DNA from: GCA-2683825 sp965662355
GTDB taxonomy: Bacteria; Planctomycetota; UBA1135; GCA-002686595
Assembly: GCA_965662355.1 (NCBI GenBank)
Contig: CBFIHP010000019.1
Location: forward strand, 1 to 64,000
DNA: 64,000 nt
Direction of reading: 5' to 3'
The translations under genes and the position numbers were made by a program. The notes under the pieces are model-generated. The model was not told the origin of the DNA, did not search any database, and saw nothing but the letters and a program-made list of their open reading frames with translations. Numbering within the stretch: the stretch's first letter is position 1; each line of letters begins with the position of its first letter. Below are positions 51,862-59,365 of the stretch, one piece after another.

Positions 51862-53448
51862 TCAGAAGCCGACCGTCAGGTCCTGGGCGTTCGTGAGCTG
51901 GAACTGCGGGCCACCGCCCGTCGGACCGACCAGGACGGCCTGGGTGTGGGAAGTGACTCCACACCAGACGACATCGTTCGGAACACTGACCATCCCCTGT
52001 CCCACGGGCAGGCCCGTGAGCGCGATCGAGAACATGAAGGAGCTGTTCGGATCGACGAGAAGTGCCTGTCCGTTGCCCAGAATGATGTTGCCCGGGGCGT
52101 TATACCCGAAGACCGCGCCGAAGCTGTACAGCGCGAACACGCCGAAGTTGGCCGAGCCACCGGGGCTCGGAGGCGTGGCCGTGTAGGTCGAGGGATTCGA
52201 GCCGCCATTGCGCGTGACGACCGAGGCGGCCGCTGCACATGAGGCGTTGGGGAGGTCGGGAACCTGCAGGTTCGGGACCGAGAGGTTGGAGTTCGCGCCG
52301 GGCTTGAAGAGCCCGAGCGTCGCCGTGCCCGTTGTCGGGGGCGCATCCGCCGTAAAGCGGAAGTTGTAGAGCGTGCCCCAGCGGATGGCGTTGGCGTTCG
52401 CGTTGGCAGCGAAGCTCTGTGTTTCCCAGAGGATCGTCCCGCCGGTGTCGAGCGAGCCCCAATCGGCGAGGCTGTAGGGATCACCCGAGTGGTAGTCGAC
52501 ATCGTGGAAGCCCACGTTGGAGACGGTGGTGCCCGCGCCGTACGGAACGCGGAAGGAACCGGCGGACTGATCCGAGTTCAGGTTCTGGATCGCGTACTCG
52601 TACGCCCACGTGTTCGGACCGATCAGGGTGACCCTGGACGCGACGAAGAAGTACGTCGTGATGCCGCCTTCGGTGTTCGTCACCTCGTGGATCTCGACGG
52701 ACGCATCCTGATCCTGCCAGGCGAAGATAGCGGGGTTACGACGTTGGCTGAGGCCACCACCGTTGACGTTGCCGACGGCGATGACGTTCAAGCGACGCCA
52801 CGTGGCGTTATTGCGTGCGTTGCCAAACTGGGCGTCGTCCGCGGTGATGTAGTGACCTTCGATGAACCACTCGGCGCCGGGGTTCTGGGCCGGATCGATG
52901 TCGGAGACGTCGACTTGCAATCGACCGCGGATGGTCGTCAGGCCGGTGGGGCCGGGCGTGCTGTCCTGGTGCGTGCCGGTCGTGGCGTTGACGAAGCGCT
53001 TGGAGCGTCCGCCGGCACCGTCGTTCAGTGTGGCCCAGTACGTGTCGGCGCAACCGACACCGAGCGTGTCACAGCTCGTGCTCTGGCACGGGCCACAGCC
53101 GGACTCGAACTCGTTGACAGCACAGAAGCCGTGCTTCAGCCAGCTTTGGCCGATGTGCTCGAAGCGACCGTCCTTGAGACGGAACATGTTCTGCGAGATG
53201 ACCGGGTGTCGGGTATCCCCACCGGAGTCGAACCAATCCAGTTGTGCGTTGCCCTCGTTGCAGGACTGCGTGGCGACGTTGTACGCCGCGATGCCACCGG
53301 TTTGGCCCCAGTAGTGAATGTCGTTCGAATTACCGCCGTCGTAACCGACGTCCCAGACGATGACATCGGGGGTTTGGGCACTTGCGATTGCGCCAAAGAG
53401 TGCGAAACCCGCTGTAGCGAGAAAGCGGTTCATGAAGCTGCGTGACAT
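51862..53448 (-). CDS. Exported protein of unknown function, tandem paralogue B, C-terminal module
   Basis: The 528-residue protein starts MSRSFMNRFLATAGFALFGA with a Sec signal ending ASAQ. It matches the gene at 49909 over the whole length, for example DTRHPVISQNMFRLKDGRFE, DTLGVGCADTYWATLNDGAG, WFIEGHYITADDAQFGNARN and VGFHDVDYHSGDPYSLADWG. The Cys pattern CGPCQSTSCDTLGVGC is nearly the same. The terminal module is more diverged and ends QFQLTNAQDLTVGF. An AAGGAGG 5 bases before the ATG (53454-53460) supports the start. The function is unknown. The two genes are separated by about 350 bases that hold the hairpin at 51766-51797 and no further gene. Confidence 0.82.
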   Translation of the reverse strand: MSRSFMNRFLATAGFALFGAIASAQTPDVIVWDVGYDGGNSNDIHYWGQTGGIAAYNVATQSCNEGNAQLDWFDSGGDTRHPVISQNMFRLKDGRFEHIGQSWLKHGFCAVNEFESGCGPCQSTSCDTLGVGCADTYWATLNDGAGGRSKRFVNATTGTHQDSTPGPTGLTTIRGRLQVDVSDIDPAQNPGAEWFIEGHYITADDAQFGNARNNATWRRLNVIAVGNVNGGGLSQRRNPAIFAWQDQDASVEIHEVTNTEGGITTYFFVASRVTLIGPNTWAYEYAIQNLNSDQSAGSFRVPYGAGTTVSNVGFHDVDYHSGDPYSLADWGSLDTGGTILWETQSFAANANANAIRWGTLYNFRFTADAPPTTGTATLGLFKPGANSNLSVPNLQVPDLPNASCAAAASVVTRNGGSNPSTYTATPPSPGGSANFGVFALYSFGAVFGYNAPGNIILGNGQALLVDPNSSFMFSIALTGLPVGQGMVSVPNDVVWCGVTSHTQAVLVGPTGGGPQFQLTNAQDLTVGF

Positions 53449-53560
53449 GTAGTCCTCCTTCGTTGGGGATAGAGCGAAAGGCTCCAGTTAGACGGCCCTC
53501 AGTTGCCGCCAAACCCTGAGCCGCTCATCCTGGGGGGGGCGCGACCTCGGGTCGATCGCC

Positions 53561-53566
53561 ATTCTA
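53561..53566 (-). promoter_or_regulatory. Candidate -10 element (TAGAAT) ahead of paralogue B
   Basis: TCTAGAATGG on the minus strand overlaps the TAG stop of the CNNM-type gene and lies 112 bases before the ATG of paralogue B, giving a long leader. No -35 match is visible. Confidence 0.25.
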
Positions 53567-54655
53567 GAGGGGGTTTTGGCTCTGTGAGTTCCCTTCCCCG
53601 GAGCTTTTTCCCTGTGGCAAGCTTCCGGGGTACTTGCCCAGGGGGCTTTTCTCCCGGGCCACCTGCTGGAGATCGGCGTGGTGATCGTGCTCGTCGACGA
53701 TCTCGGTTCCGAGGAAGCACTCGAGCACGTCCTCGAGGGTGCAAACCCCCTCGAAGCCCCCGTATTCGTCCGCCAGGGCCACCATATGGGTCTTTTCGCG
53801 CAGGAACCAGGCGAGCAGTTCGTGGGCCGGCACGCTCTCCGGGAGGATTGCCAGAGGGTGGGCCAGATCCGCCAGGACCCGTGGATCCCCCCCCGCGAGG
53901 GCCGCATCGAAGGCCTCGCGCCGGTACACGACCCCGATGATCTTATCTCCATCGCCGGGCTCGAAGAGCGGGATGCGGCTGTGCACCCAGGTCTCCGCGA
54001 GCTCCCTCAGGGATGCGACAGGGGTGTCCGCAGGGTAGGTCTCGACCACGGTCCGAGGGGTGCGGATGTCCTTGGCCTCGACCCGATCCAGGCGTAGCGC
54101 GTTCTGCACCCAGTTGTGCTCGTCGCTGCGCACCTCGCCATGCTGGGCCGCCAGTTTCGAGAAGAGCAGGAGCTCTTCCTCCGTGGGGCCCTTGCTCTCG
54201 CTGCCACCGGTCAAGAGACGCATGGCGGCCTTTGCGGGGCGGGCGATGGGCAGCGCGATCCAGATCAAGAGCTGCAGGGGCCACGTGATCAAGGGTCCGA
54301 TCGACAGCGCGTAGCGCACCCCCAGGCTCTTCGGAATGATCTCCGTGATCACCAGCACGAGGAAGGTGAAGACCCCGGCGAAGATTCCCACTGCTTCGCT
54401 ACCGAAGCGTTGTCCGACCATGGCCCCACACCAGGCCGAGCCGATCGTATGGGCGATGGTGTTGATTGTCAGGATGGCCGCGATCGGCTCTTCGACGTCC
54501 TTGCGAAAGCGGGCTAGACGTTGGGCACCGCGCACGCCGCGGCTGCGTAGGAGCTCGATCTGCGAGGGTGTGATCGTGTAGAGCGTGGCTTCGAGTAGAG
54601 AGCAGAGAAAGGACGCCGCCAGGGTGGCGAGCGCGACGCTGATGATGGCGGTCAA
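53564..54655 (-). CDS. CNNM/CorC (HlyC)-type membrane protein with CBS domains
   Basis: The 363-residue protein has an N-terminal DUF21 (CNNM) membrane domain: a signal-like TM (SVALATLAASFLCSLLEATL), ITPSQIELLRSRGVRGAQRL, ILTINTIAHTIGSAWCGAMV, and FTFLVLVITEIIPKSLGVRY as TM helices. CBS domains follow from about residue 190 (MTPRTVV-like block DIRTPRTVVETYPADT, HSRIPLFEPGDGDKIIGVVY, MVALADEYGGFEGVCTLED). A C-terminal CorC_HlyC domain is not apparent; only a short acidic and Gly/Ser tail is left. Such proteins act in magnesium or other divalent cation transport. It lies 20 bases downstream of the small gene at 54675, both on the minus strand. Confidence 0.9.
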   Translation of the reverse strand: MTAIISVALATLAASFLCSLLEATLYTITPSQIELLRSRGVRGAQRLARFRKDVEEPIAAILTINTIAHTIGSAWCGAMVGQRFGSEAVGIFAGVFTFLVLVITEIIPKSLGVRYALSIGPLITWPLQLLIWIALPIARPAKAAMRLLTGGSESKGPTEEELLLFSKLAAQHGEVRSDEHNWVQNALRLDRVEAKDIRTPRTVVETYPADTPVASLRELAETWVHSRIPLFEPGDGDKIIGVVYRREAFDAALAGGDPRVLADLAHPLAILPESVPAHELLAWFLREKTHMVALADEYGGFEGVCTLEDVLECFLGTEIVDEHDHHADLQQVAREKSPLGKYPGSLPQGKSSGEGNSQSQNPL

Positions 54656-54674
54656 GCGTGGACTCCGGGGGGCA

Positions 54675-55049
54675 TCACGTGCTCTCGACGGAATCGTCCG
54701 AGCCGAGCGGATGTCCGTTCAGGTAGATCGTCGGGGCACTGTTCAGTGCATAGTGTTCCTGCAGTGCCAGACCGAAGCCGCCGGACAGGGGCACGCATTG
54801 ATCCTCGGTCTGGCCGAAGCCTCGTATGTGCACGAGCTCTTCGAGACCGGATGGACCTATGTCTTTGGGGTCCATGGACCCGAGGTTCAGAAGCGGCAGC
54901 GTCTTCTTGCAGATCGAAACGCAGTAGGCCGTGTCCGGGCCGTGGTTGTGGTAATTCAAGACCAGGAGGCTCTTGGTCTCGACGGCCTGCGCCATGGCGG
55001 GGCCGTAGGAGGGGTGTTCGAGGATCTTGTCGATCAGCGGCTGGAACAT
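54675..55049 (-). CDS. Small protein of unknown function
   Basis: The 124-residue protein has no signal peptide. It reads MFQPLIDKILEHPSYGPAMA, then SLLVLNYHNHGPDTAYCVSI followed by CKKTLPLLNLG, and a late APTIYLNGHPLGSD. The CxxxC (CVSIC) and the late APTIYLNG pattern faintly recall thioredoxin-like folds (cis-Pro loop and 'TPTVFVNG'), but the Cys spacing does not fit a redox motif. I do not recognise a family. It is upstream of the CNNM/CorC-type gene with a 19-base gap. Its possible -10 at 55059-55064 would give an almost leaderless transcript. Confidence 0.55.
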   Translation of the reverse strand: MFQPLIDKILEHPSYGPAMAQAVETKSLLVLNYHNHGPDTAYCVSICKKTLPLLNLGSMDPKDIGPSGLEELVHIRGFGQTEDQCVPLSGGFGLALQEHYALNSAPTIYLNGHPLGSDDSVEST

Positions 55050-55058
55050 GGAGCTCTC

Positions 55059-55064
55059 ATTCTA
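55059..55064 (-). promoter_or_regulatory. Candidate -10 element (TAGAAT) ahead of the small gene
   Basis: CCTAGAATGAG on the minus strand lies only 9 bases before the ATG at 55049, which would make the transcript almost leaderless. No -35 match is seen. Confidence 0.22.
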
Positions 55065-55191
55065 GGCATCTCAACCTGGCGACTGCAGGAGCGTTTGCCG
55101 TTGCCAACGGATTCGCTACCGATCGGCGACTTCCATGCAGAGGCCGGGGGCCCGGGAGTCCACGAGGAGGCAGAATCCCGGATCATTGCGC

Positions 55192-56478
55192 ATGCTAGGG
55201 CCCTTGGTGACGAAAACCCACAAACCGGAGCGACCCTCCGGGCTCGAGCTCTGGCTCGGGTCCTGGAGGCGCCGACAGGTCCTCGTCTGGGCCAGCGTGC
55301 TCCTGATGAGTGCCATCTCGACGAGCCTTCTGGCGGATGCCCTCGAATCCATGGGGCGCCCCGTCGACCGGGCCTACCTCTTTCGGCGCCGCTGTCTCGA
55401 TTGGGCCCAGTGGGGGCTCTTGTTCGAGCCGATCGCGCGGGCTTCCTGGTTCTTTTCGAGGCGAGTTACCTCGAGGCTTCTGCTCCCGCTGGCCCACCTC
55501 GTTCTTGCGAGTGTCGTGATCTATGGCGTCGGAGCCGTCGATCCGTTTCTGTCCCGGGTCTTCGTCGGCGATCCGGCGGGCGGGCGTGGCGGTCGCTTCG
55601 AACGAGGCGGCGAGCGTGAAGATGAGGCAGAGCTCAGTGCGGGGGAGCGGGCAGCACGCGACGAGCGTCGCGAACGTCGCAATGAGTTTCGTAGTCGCTT
55701 TGGGGCGCGCGGTGGGCTTTCGCGAGCCGATCGGGGCATCCTCATCTATCTGGTCCTCTTGGGATGTGCCTGGAGCATCCAGTCCTTCCTGCGCACGCGC
55801 CAGGAGGAACGCCGCGCCAACGATCTCCAGCGCGATCTCGCCCAGGCCCGGCTGACAAACCTGCGCCATCAAGTCCAGCCCCATTTCCTCTTCAATAGCC
55901 TGCATTCGGTGGGAGGCCTGATTCGCGAGGGCCGCAGCGATGTCGCCCTCAACACACTGGCCGATCTCGGCGGGCTTCTGCGTGCTGGACTCGACCAGGA
56001 GGAGCGACAGGAGGTCGCGCTGGCCGAGGAACTCGAACGGGTCGAGCACTACCTCGAAATCGAGAAGTTGCGTTTTGGTGAACGCCTGAAGAGCACGGTG
56101 CGCATGGATCGGGGGCTCGCTGCCGTGAAGGTTCCGGCCCTCGTGCTCTTGCCTCTCGTCGAGAACGCGATCAAGTACGGCATCGCTCCACGCGGCGAGG
56201 GTGGCGAGCTCGAGCTCAACATCTCCCGGGACGGCGAGCGTGTGCTGCTCGAGGTCCTCGACGATGGCCCAGGGTTTTCCGAGGAGGCCCTTTCCGGGAT
56301 TGCGAGCGATGTTCCCGATGGCGAGCGGCGTCGTATCGGGCTCAACAATACGCGCCGCCGTCTGGAGATGTTGCACGGCGAGGGCGGGCGCATGGAGGTG
56401 TCCAATCGTTCGGAGGCGACAACGGAAACAAGAGGGGCGTGCGTGCGCTTGTGGATTCCGATCGAGAGACTCCCATGA
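55192..56478 (+). CDS. LytS-type sensor histidine kinase with charged Gly/Arg loop
   Basis: The 428-residue protein (from ATG 55192) has hydrophobic helices near residues 29-48, 72-90, 95-120 and 180-200. A loop of about 60 residues between the last two is extremely charged and Gly/Arg-rich (PAGGRGGRFERGGERED, RAARDERRERRNEFRSRFGA). The kinase core follows: RHQVQPHFLFNSLHSVGGLI with phosphoacceptor His231, LAEELERVEHYLEIEKLRFG, and the ATP-binding box LLPLVENAIKYGIAPRGEG, with DDGPGFSEEAL and GIGLNNTRRRL-like segments. This is the His_kinase/LytS class. The stop overlaps the next start as ATGA. The start is uncertain: an ATG at 55135 and a GTG at 55207 are alternatives. Confidence 0.9.
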   Translation: MLGPLVTKTHKPERPSGLELWLGSWRRRQVLVWASVLLMSAISTSLLADALESMGRPVDRAYLFRRRCLDWAQWGLLFEPIARASWFFSRRVTSRLLLPLAHLVLASVVIYGVGAVDPFLSRVFVGDPAGGRGGRFERGGEREDEAELSAGERAARDERRERRNEFRSRFGARGGLSRADRGILIYLVLLGCAWSIQSFLRTRQEERRANDLQRDLAQARLTNLRHQVQPHFLFNSLHSVGGLIREGRSDVALNTLADLGGLLRAGLDQEERQEVALAEELERVEHYLEIEKLRFGERLKSTVRMDRGLAAVKVPALVLLPLVENAIKYGIAPRGEGGELELNISRDGERVLLEVLDDGPGFSEEALSGIASDVPDGERRRIGLNNTRRRLEMLHGEGGRMEVSNRSEATTETRGACVRLWIPIERLP

Positions 56479-57245
56479 AGCTGAAGGTGCTCATCGTCGA
56501 CGACGAGCCCGTCGCCCGCGCCACCATCCGTTCGCTGGTGGAAGCCGATGGCGACGTCGGCTACGTGGCCGAGTGTGGCGACGGTCGCGAGGCTCTGCAG
56601 CAGCTCGCCAAGGAGAGTGCTGACGTTCTCTTTCTTGACGTCGAGATGCCCGAAGTGAACGGCTTCGAAGTACTTGCGGCCTTGCCCCGCGAACGGCGGC
56701 CGATCGTGGTCTTCACGACCGCTTTCGATCACTTCGCCACGAAGGCCTTCGATGAGAACGCAACCGACTATCTGCTGAAACCCTTCAGTGACGAGCGTTT
56801 CCAGCAGGCTCTTGCGCGGGCGAAGGAGAGTCTACGCACGCGCGCTCTCATCGAGGCTGGCAACAAGATCGGTTCGTTCGCCGACGCTACCGAGGCCCTG
56901 GGAGAAAAAGCCCCGACCTACTCGAGTCGCCTCAGCATTCACCGCGAAGGGCGCGTGGACGTCGTGCAGGTCGATGACATCGAGTGGATTCAGTCGGCGG
57001 ACCAGTACGTGCGCTTGCACACGGGGGACACGGAATACCTGATGCGCGCTTCGATGGGCGAGCTCGAGAAGGTGTTGGACCCGGGGCGCTTTGCGCGCGT
57101 GCATCGTTCCGCCATCGTGGCCATCCCACGTGTCCGGCGACTCGAAACCAAGGGCGGTGGGACCGGGCGAGTGCTCCTGGTCTGTGGTGATTGGGTGCCC
57201 GTCAGCCGCTCCAAGGTTCCGGTCCTGCGCAGGCTCCTGGGCTGA
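56475..57245 (+). CDS. LytTR-family response regulator
   Basis: The 256-residue protein has a receiver domain (KVLIVDDEPVARATIRSLVE; phosphoacceptor Asp55 in LFLDVEMPEVNGFEVL; VVFTTAFDHFATKAFDENAT; DYLLKPF). From about residue 150 a LytTR DNA-binding domain follows (LSIHREGRVDVVQVDDIEWI, DQYVRLHTGDTEYLMRASMG, LDPGRFARVHRSAIVAIPRV). It is the output partner of the LytS-type kinase encoded just upstream with ATGA overlap. LytTR regulators usually control surface or virulence functions, and the next two genes encode exported proteins, which fits. The regulator ends 178 bases before the first of these. Confidence 0.94.
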   Translation: MKLKVLIVDDEPVARATIRSLVEADGDVGYVAECGDGREALQQLAKESADVLFLDVEMPEVNGFEVLAALPRERRPIVVFTTAFDHFATKAFDENATDYLLKPFSDERFQQALARAKESLRTRALIEAGNKIGSFADATEALGEKAPTYSSRLSIHREGRVDVVQVDDIEWIQSADQYVRLHTGDTEYLMRASMGELEKVLDPGRFARVHRSAIVAIPRVRRLETKGGGTGRVLLVCGDWVPVSRSKVPVLRRLLG

Positions 57246-57411
57246 CAAGAGCACCGTCCCATCCCGTTCCCAACACCGGATGTACGATTCCCGCCGCAGG
57301 TGGACAGCGAGCGCTACTTTTCGCCGATGAAGGGGTTTAATAATGCGCTCGGCCGTTCCTCACGCTCGGTGAGCTGCTCCGCTGCCACGCAGCAGGGCCT
57401 GACACCTTTCC

Positions 57412-57416
57412 AGGAG
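57412..57416 (+). promoter_or_regulatory. Ribosome-binding site and leader of the exported Gly/Arg-rich protein gene
   Basis: AGGAG ends 7 bases before the ATG at 57424 and fixes the start. The 178-base leader upstream carries short inverted repeats (CTCAC/GTGAG at 57359-57373) and an AT-rich TTTAATAAT around 57337, either of which could be part of a promoter or 5' structure. No confident promoter was found. Confidence 0.45.
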
Positions 57417-57423
57417 ACCCCGC

Positions 57424-58491
57424 ATGAAACTGCTATTCGCCTCGATCGGACTCTTCGGAGCCCTAGGTGTCCTCCGTGCCGGTTCCATACGGGAATCACT
57501 GCAGACTGAATACAGCACCGGAGCCAAGCTTCACGTCTCGCGCGAGACCAAGGTCTCGATGGAGACGACGAGCATGAGCTTCGAAATCGACGGCGAGCCC
57601 ATGGATCGCGGTGGTCGCGGCGGCGGCCGTGCGACTCGCAACGTTCATCGGGTCGACTACGTGGATTTAATTCAAGAGGTCTCGGAGGGAACGCCCAGCA
57701 AGATCAAGCGCACCTTCGAAGCGATCGAAGGCGAGGCGGTCATGGGCGATCAGGACATCTCGCTCGAGGCTCCCTTGAACGGATTGACCCTGCTCTTGAG
57801 CCGTGACGACGGTGAGGTCGAGGCCGAACTCGAGGAAGGCACCGTCGAGGACGATGCGATGCTCGAAGGTCACCACATGGCCCTGTCCCTCGATCTCCTG
57901 CTCCCCGCGGATTCGGTCGCTATTGGTGACGAATGGGAACCCGAGGACGGCGCGGATCTGCTCGTTGCCCTGGGGCTCGACCTCACGCCGAAGCTCTTTC
58001 TCCCACCCGCCTTCGAACGTGGCGGCGGTGGTGGACGCGGGGGCGGTCGCGGAGGTGGATCCGGCAGAGGTATGGGCGCTGGCACCGAGGCGTTCTTCCA
58101 GGCCGTGGACTGGGACATCAGCGCGAGCTTGCTCGAGCAAACCGAAGAGTACGAGGGCGAGGAATGCCTCGTCGTGAAGATCGAAGCGGAGGGTTCGGGC
58201 GAGCTCGAAGAGCCCGAACGTGGAGGCCGCGGCGAACGTCGCCGCGAGTTCGAGTTAGGAGCCCCTGCGTCGAACGGCCGCTCCGTCATGCGTCGAGGAA
58301 CGGAAATCGAAATCGAGATGAGCGGCAAGCTGCTCTTCTCCAGGGAGGCCCAGCGGCCGATTCACTTCGAGATCAAAGGTGAGATCTCGGTCGAATCCGA
58401 CCGCGAATTCAGTCGTGGAGAGTCCACGATGCGCATGCAACGCTCCCAGGCAGGTACCATTGAGCAGAGCGTCACCATTTCCGAAGGTTGA
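57424..58491 (+). CDS. Exported protein of unknown function with Gly/Arg-rich tracts
   Basis: The 355-residue protein has a Sec signal (MKLLFASIGLFGALGVLRAG) and no recognisable domain. It contains two Gly/Arg tracts (MDRGGRGGGRATRN near residue 60; ERGGGGGRGGGRGGG then SGRGMG near residue 197-217) set in beta-type sequence such as RVDYVDLIQEVSEGTPSKIK, HHMALSLDLLLPADSVAIGD and ECLVVKIEAEGSGELEE. Its position behind the LytS/LytTR genes suggests regulation by them. The next gene starts 27 bases downstream and encodes another exported protein with a similar low-complexity tail. Confidence 0.68.
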   Translation: MKLLFASIGLFGALGVLRAGSIRESLQTEYSTGAKLHVSRETKVSMETTSMSFEIDGEPMDRGGRGGGRATRNVHRVDYVDLIQEVSEGTPSKIKRTFEAIEGEAVMGDQDISLEAPLNGLTLLLSRDDGEVEAELEEGTVEDDAMLEGHHMALSLDLLLPADSVAIGDEWEPEDGADLLVALGLDLTPKLFLPPAFERGGGGGRGGGRGGGSGRGMGAGTEAFFQAVDWDISASLLEQTEEYEGEECLVVKIEAEGSGELEEPERGGRGERRREFELGAPASNGRSVMRRGTEIEIEMSGKLLFSREAQRPIHFEIKGEISVESDREFSRGESTMRMQRSQAGTIEQSVTISEG

Positions 58492-58518
58492 TCCGGACCC
58501 CAGCACCCCAGAATCCCC

Positions 58519-59322
58519 ATGAAAGCCCTGACCATTCTCTCCATCGTTCTGGCACTCGGTGCCTGTCTATTGTCCTTCTCCAGCCTCGCGGCTTCCGATG
58601 GATCCGCACGAGCCTCGACGGTCCTCTCGGACACGGGTTCCGGCGAGCTGCAGACGCAAATCGCCAGTCTTCAGAAGAGCACCGACGAGATGCTCGATCA
58701 CCTGCGCAACCTCGATGGCCGCTTGAGCGCTGTGGAGCTGAACCCGCCGAGCGCGAACTCCGTCCGCCAGTCGGTCGCCGCGGAGGTTCCCGCGGAGAGC
58801 TCGGATGCGTTGTTGAAACTCGCCGCAGCCCTCGAAACGGGGGAAGCGACGAACTCCAGTGAGCTCCAGACCCTGGTGCTCGACGTCATCGCCTCGAAGG
58901 AAAAAGGAGAGCAGCTCGAGCGCGAACAGAAGCGCTTGCAACAGGTCCAGGATCGGGTCAACCAGCGCGTGGAAGATCTACGCGAGAAGCTGGGTCTCAA
59001 CGGCCGCCAGGCGAACGACATGGCCCGCGTGCTGGTCAATTCCGAGCTGAAGCGCGACGAGATGTTCTCCAGGATGCGCGAGGGCGGCGGCATGGATCGC
59101 GATTCCATTCGTGAGGGCATGCTGGAGCTGCGCGAAACCTCCCGCACCGAACTGGGCCAAATCCTTTCGACCGAGCAGTACGACCAGTACATCGAAACGG
59201 AAGGCGACCGCAGGGGCTGGGGTAGAGACCGTAGCCGCGATGGGAATAGCGGCCGCGATGGGAATAGCGGCGGTGGTGACGCCCGCCGAGGCGCTGGCAC
59301 CCGAGGCGGCCGGGACGTTTAG
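58519..59322 (+). CDS. Exported coiled-coil protein with Gly/Arg/Asp-rich tail
   Basis: The 267-residue protein has a Sec signal (MKALTILSIVLALGACLLSF, cleavage near AAS), then heptad-rich helical sequence: TQIASLQKSTDEMLDHLRNL, QLEREQKRLQQVQDRVNQRV, LNGRQANDMARVLVNSELKR, RETSRTELGQILSTEQYDQY. The last 40 residues are low complexity: GRDRSRDGNSGRDGNSGGGD and ARRGAGTRGGRDV. The tail is encoded partly by a perfect 18-base tandem repeat. It resembles small periplasmic helical proteins (such as CpxP/Spy-like in shape only), but the family is not recognised. It converges on the gene at 59365. Confidence 0.68.
   Translation: MKALTILSIVLALGACLLSFSSLAASDGSARASTVLSDTGSGELQTQIASLQKSTDEMLDHLRNLDGRLSAVELNPPSANSVRQSVAAEVPAESSDALLKLAAALETGEATNSSELQTLVLDVIASKEKGEQLEREQKRLQQVQDRVNQRVEDLREKLGLNGRQANDMARVLVNSELKRDEMFSRMREGGGMDRDSIREGMLELRETSRTELGQILSTEQYDQYIETEGDRRGWGRDRSRDGNSGRDGNSGGGDARRGAGTRGGRDV
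59235..59270 (+). repeat. Perfect 18-base tandem duplication inside a gene
   Basis: The unit CCGCGATGGGAATAGCGG occurs twice in a row (59235-59252 and 59253-59270), encoding RDGNSG twice in the Gly/Arg-rich tail. Perfect identity suggests a recent slippage event, and copy number may vary between strains. Confidence 0.9.
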
Positions 59323-59365
59323 TGGCGCTACGGAACCACGTCTCACCGGGTTTCGTATCGCCACT
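59321..59365. repeat. Inverted repeat spanning two convergent stop codons
   Basis: AGTGGCGCTACG (59321-59332) and CGTATCGCCACT (59354-59365) form a 12-base stem with one mismatch. It covers the end of the plus-strand TAG stop (59320-59322) and the first base of the minus-strand stop (59365-59367). No U-tract is present on either strand. It may stabilise both 3' ends or act as a bidirectional terminator. Confidence 0.5.

Noticed and set aside
57246..57423. LytTR binding site upstream of the exported protein gene
   Set aside because: Two GTTCC-type boxes occur but not with the spacing of a direct repeat, so no operator is claimed.
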